DNA of 64,000 bases, from assembly GCF_947169445.1 (NCBI RefSeq), contig NZ_CAMVPU010000010.1:1-64000 (forward strand). The letters are read 5' to 3'. The notes below the pieces were generated by a model, which did no database searches, was not told where the DNA came from, and was given only the letters and a program-made list of their open reading frames with translations. The stretch comes from an uncultured Butyrivibrio sp. (GTDB lineage: Bacteria; Bacillota; Clostridia; Lachnospirales; Lachnospiraceae). Positions 63,934 through 64,000 of the stretch are shown in pieces. The position numbers and the translations under genes were made by a program. Numbering within the stretch: position 1 is the stretch's first letter; each line of letters starts with the position of its first letter.

Positions 63934-64000
63934 TCAGCGCAGTGAGAATAACATCTGTCCGTATGTAGGATAGCTAAGATATTTTTCAGGAATAAGTGCT
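63934..64000 (-). CDS. C-terminal fragment of an upstream gene, possibly glutamine synthetase III
   Basis: Only 21 residues and the stop codon are inside the window: IPEKYLSYPTYGQMLFSLR. The pattern P-x-Y-x-x-M-L-F near a C-terminus resembles the end of type III glutamine synthetase (GlnN), which would suit a position upstream of gltBD, but the evidence is too short for a firm call. Confidence 0.3.
   Translation of the reverse strand, partial: ALIPEKYLSYPTYGQMLFSLR

Noticed and set aside
1..64000. rRNA, tRNA, prophage or complete insertion sequence
   Set aside because: I scanned for conserved tRNA arms, transposase motifs and phage structural genes by eye and found none; short RNA genes could still be missed.

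Overview
The window looks like a chromosomal segment of a rumen or gut Lachnospiraceae, most likely Butyrivibrio or Pseudobutyrivibrio. The evidence is a low-to-moderate GC content, strong AGGAGG-type ribosome binding sites, a complete intracellular glucuronoxylan-degradation set, a domain-permuted GH3 beta-glucosidase of the type known from Butyrivibrio and Ruminococcus, and a c-subunit with a Fusobacterium-like two-carboxylate ion site. Most genes lie on the minus strand. This assignment is inference; there is no rRNA or other decisive marker here.

Region 1 (1-24000) is a glucuronoxylan utilisation locus. It encodes a FucI-type sugar isomerase (partial), a GH3 beta-xylosidase/glucosidase, an ABC importer for oligosaccharides (two permeases and a lipoprotein, no ATPase), two alpha-glucuronidases of different families (GH115 and GH67), a very large GH2 enzyme, a sialate-O-acetylesterase-like (probably xylan acetyl) esterase and xylulokinase. 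Two AraC regulators are divergent from the two glucuronidase genes, and palindromic TGCACA-type sites lie in both divergent promoters. None of the hydrolases has a signal peptide. The implied pathway is uptake of still-decorated xylo-oligosaccharides, debranching and deacetylation in the cytoplasm, release of xylose, and phosphorylation by XylB. Between the esterase and xylB lies a 900 bp non-coding stretch holding a degenerate 52-bp tandem repeat and a 370 bp nested inverted-repeat element.

Region 2 (24000-39500) is mostly housekeeping: a DUF697-type membrane protein, a lipase-fold protein with an unknown partner, a membrane-bound EAL phosphodiesterase, the complete ten-gene F1Fo ATP synthase operon (atpZ-atpI-like-BEFHAGDC), aspS and a small lipoprotein.

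Region 3 (39500-52800) holds the permuted GH3 beta-glucosidase, mgtE behind a structured leader with a possible leader peptide, a lipoprotein, a GH13 alpha-glucosidase, a GT4 glycosyltransferase with an 11-residue-repeat amphipathic tail, an rsmH paralogue with a TTG start, a glycerate kinase pseudogene made by an internal deletion, a TrmH methyltransferase, a PHP-domain protein and a remnant of an Rpn-type nuclease gene.

Region 4 (52800-64000) holds a 117 bp near-palindrome, an orphan membrane protein, a pair made of a Tp47-like lipoprotein and a ferric-reductase/FMN-binding membrane protein (probable extracytoplasmic flavin electron transfer), gltD-gltB glutamate synthase, and the tail of one further gene.

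The points I find most worth following are the Tp47/FMN pair, the 11-mer tail on the glycosyltransferase, the two inverted-repeat elements, the mgtE leader, the paired palindromes in the AraC promoters and the two-carboxylate c-subunit.
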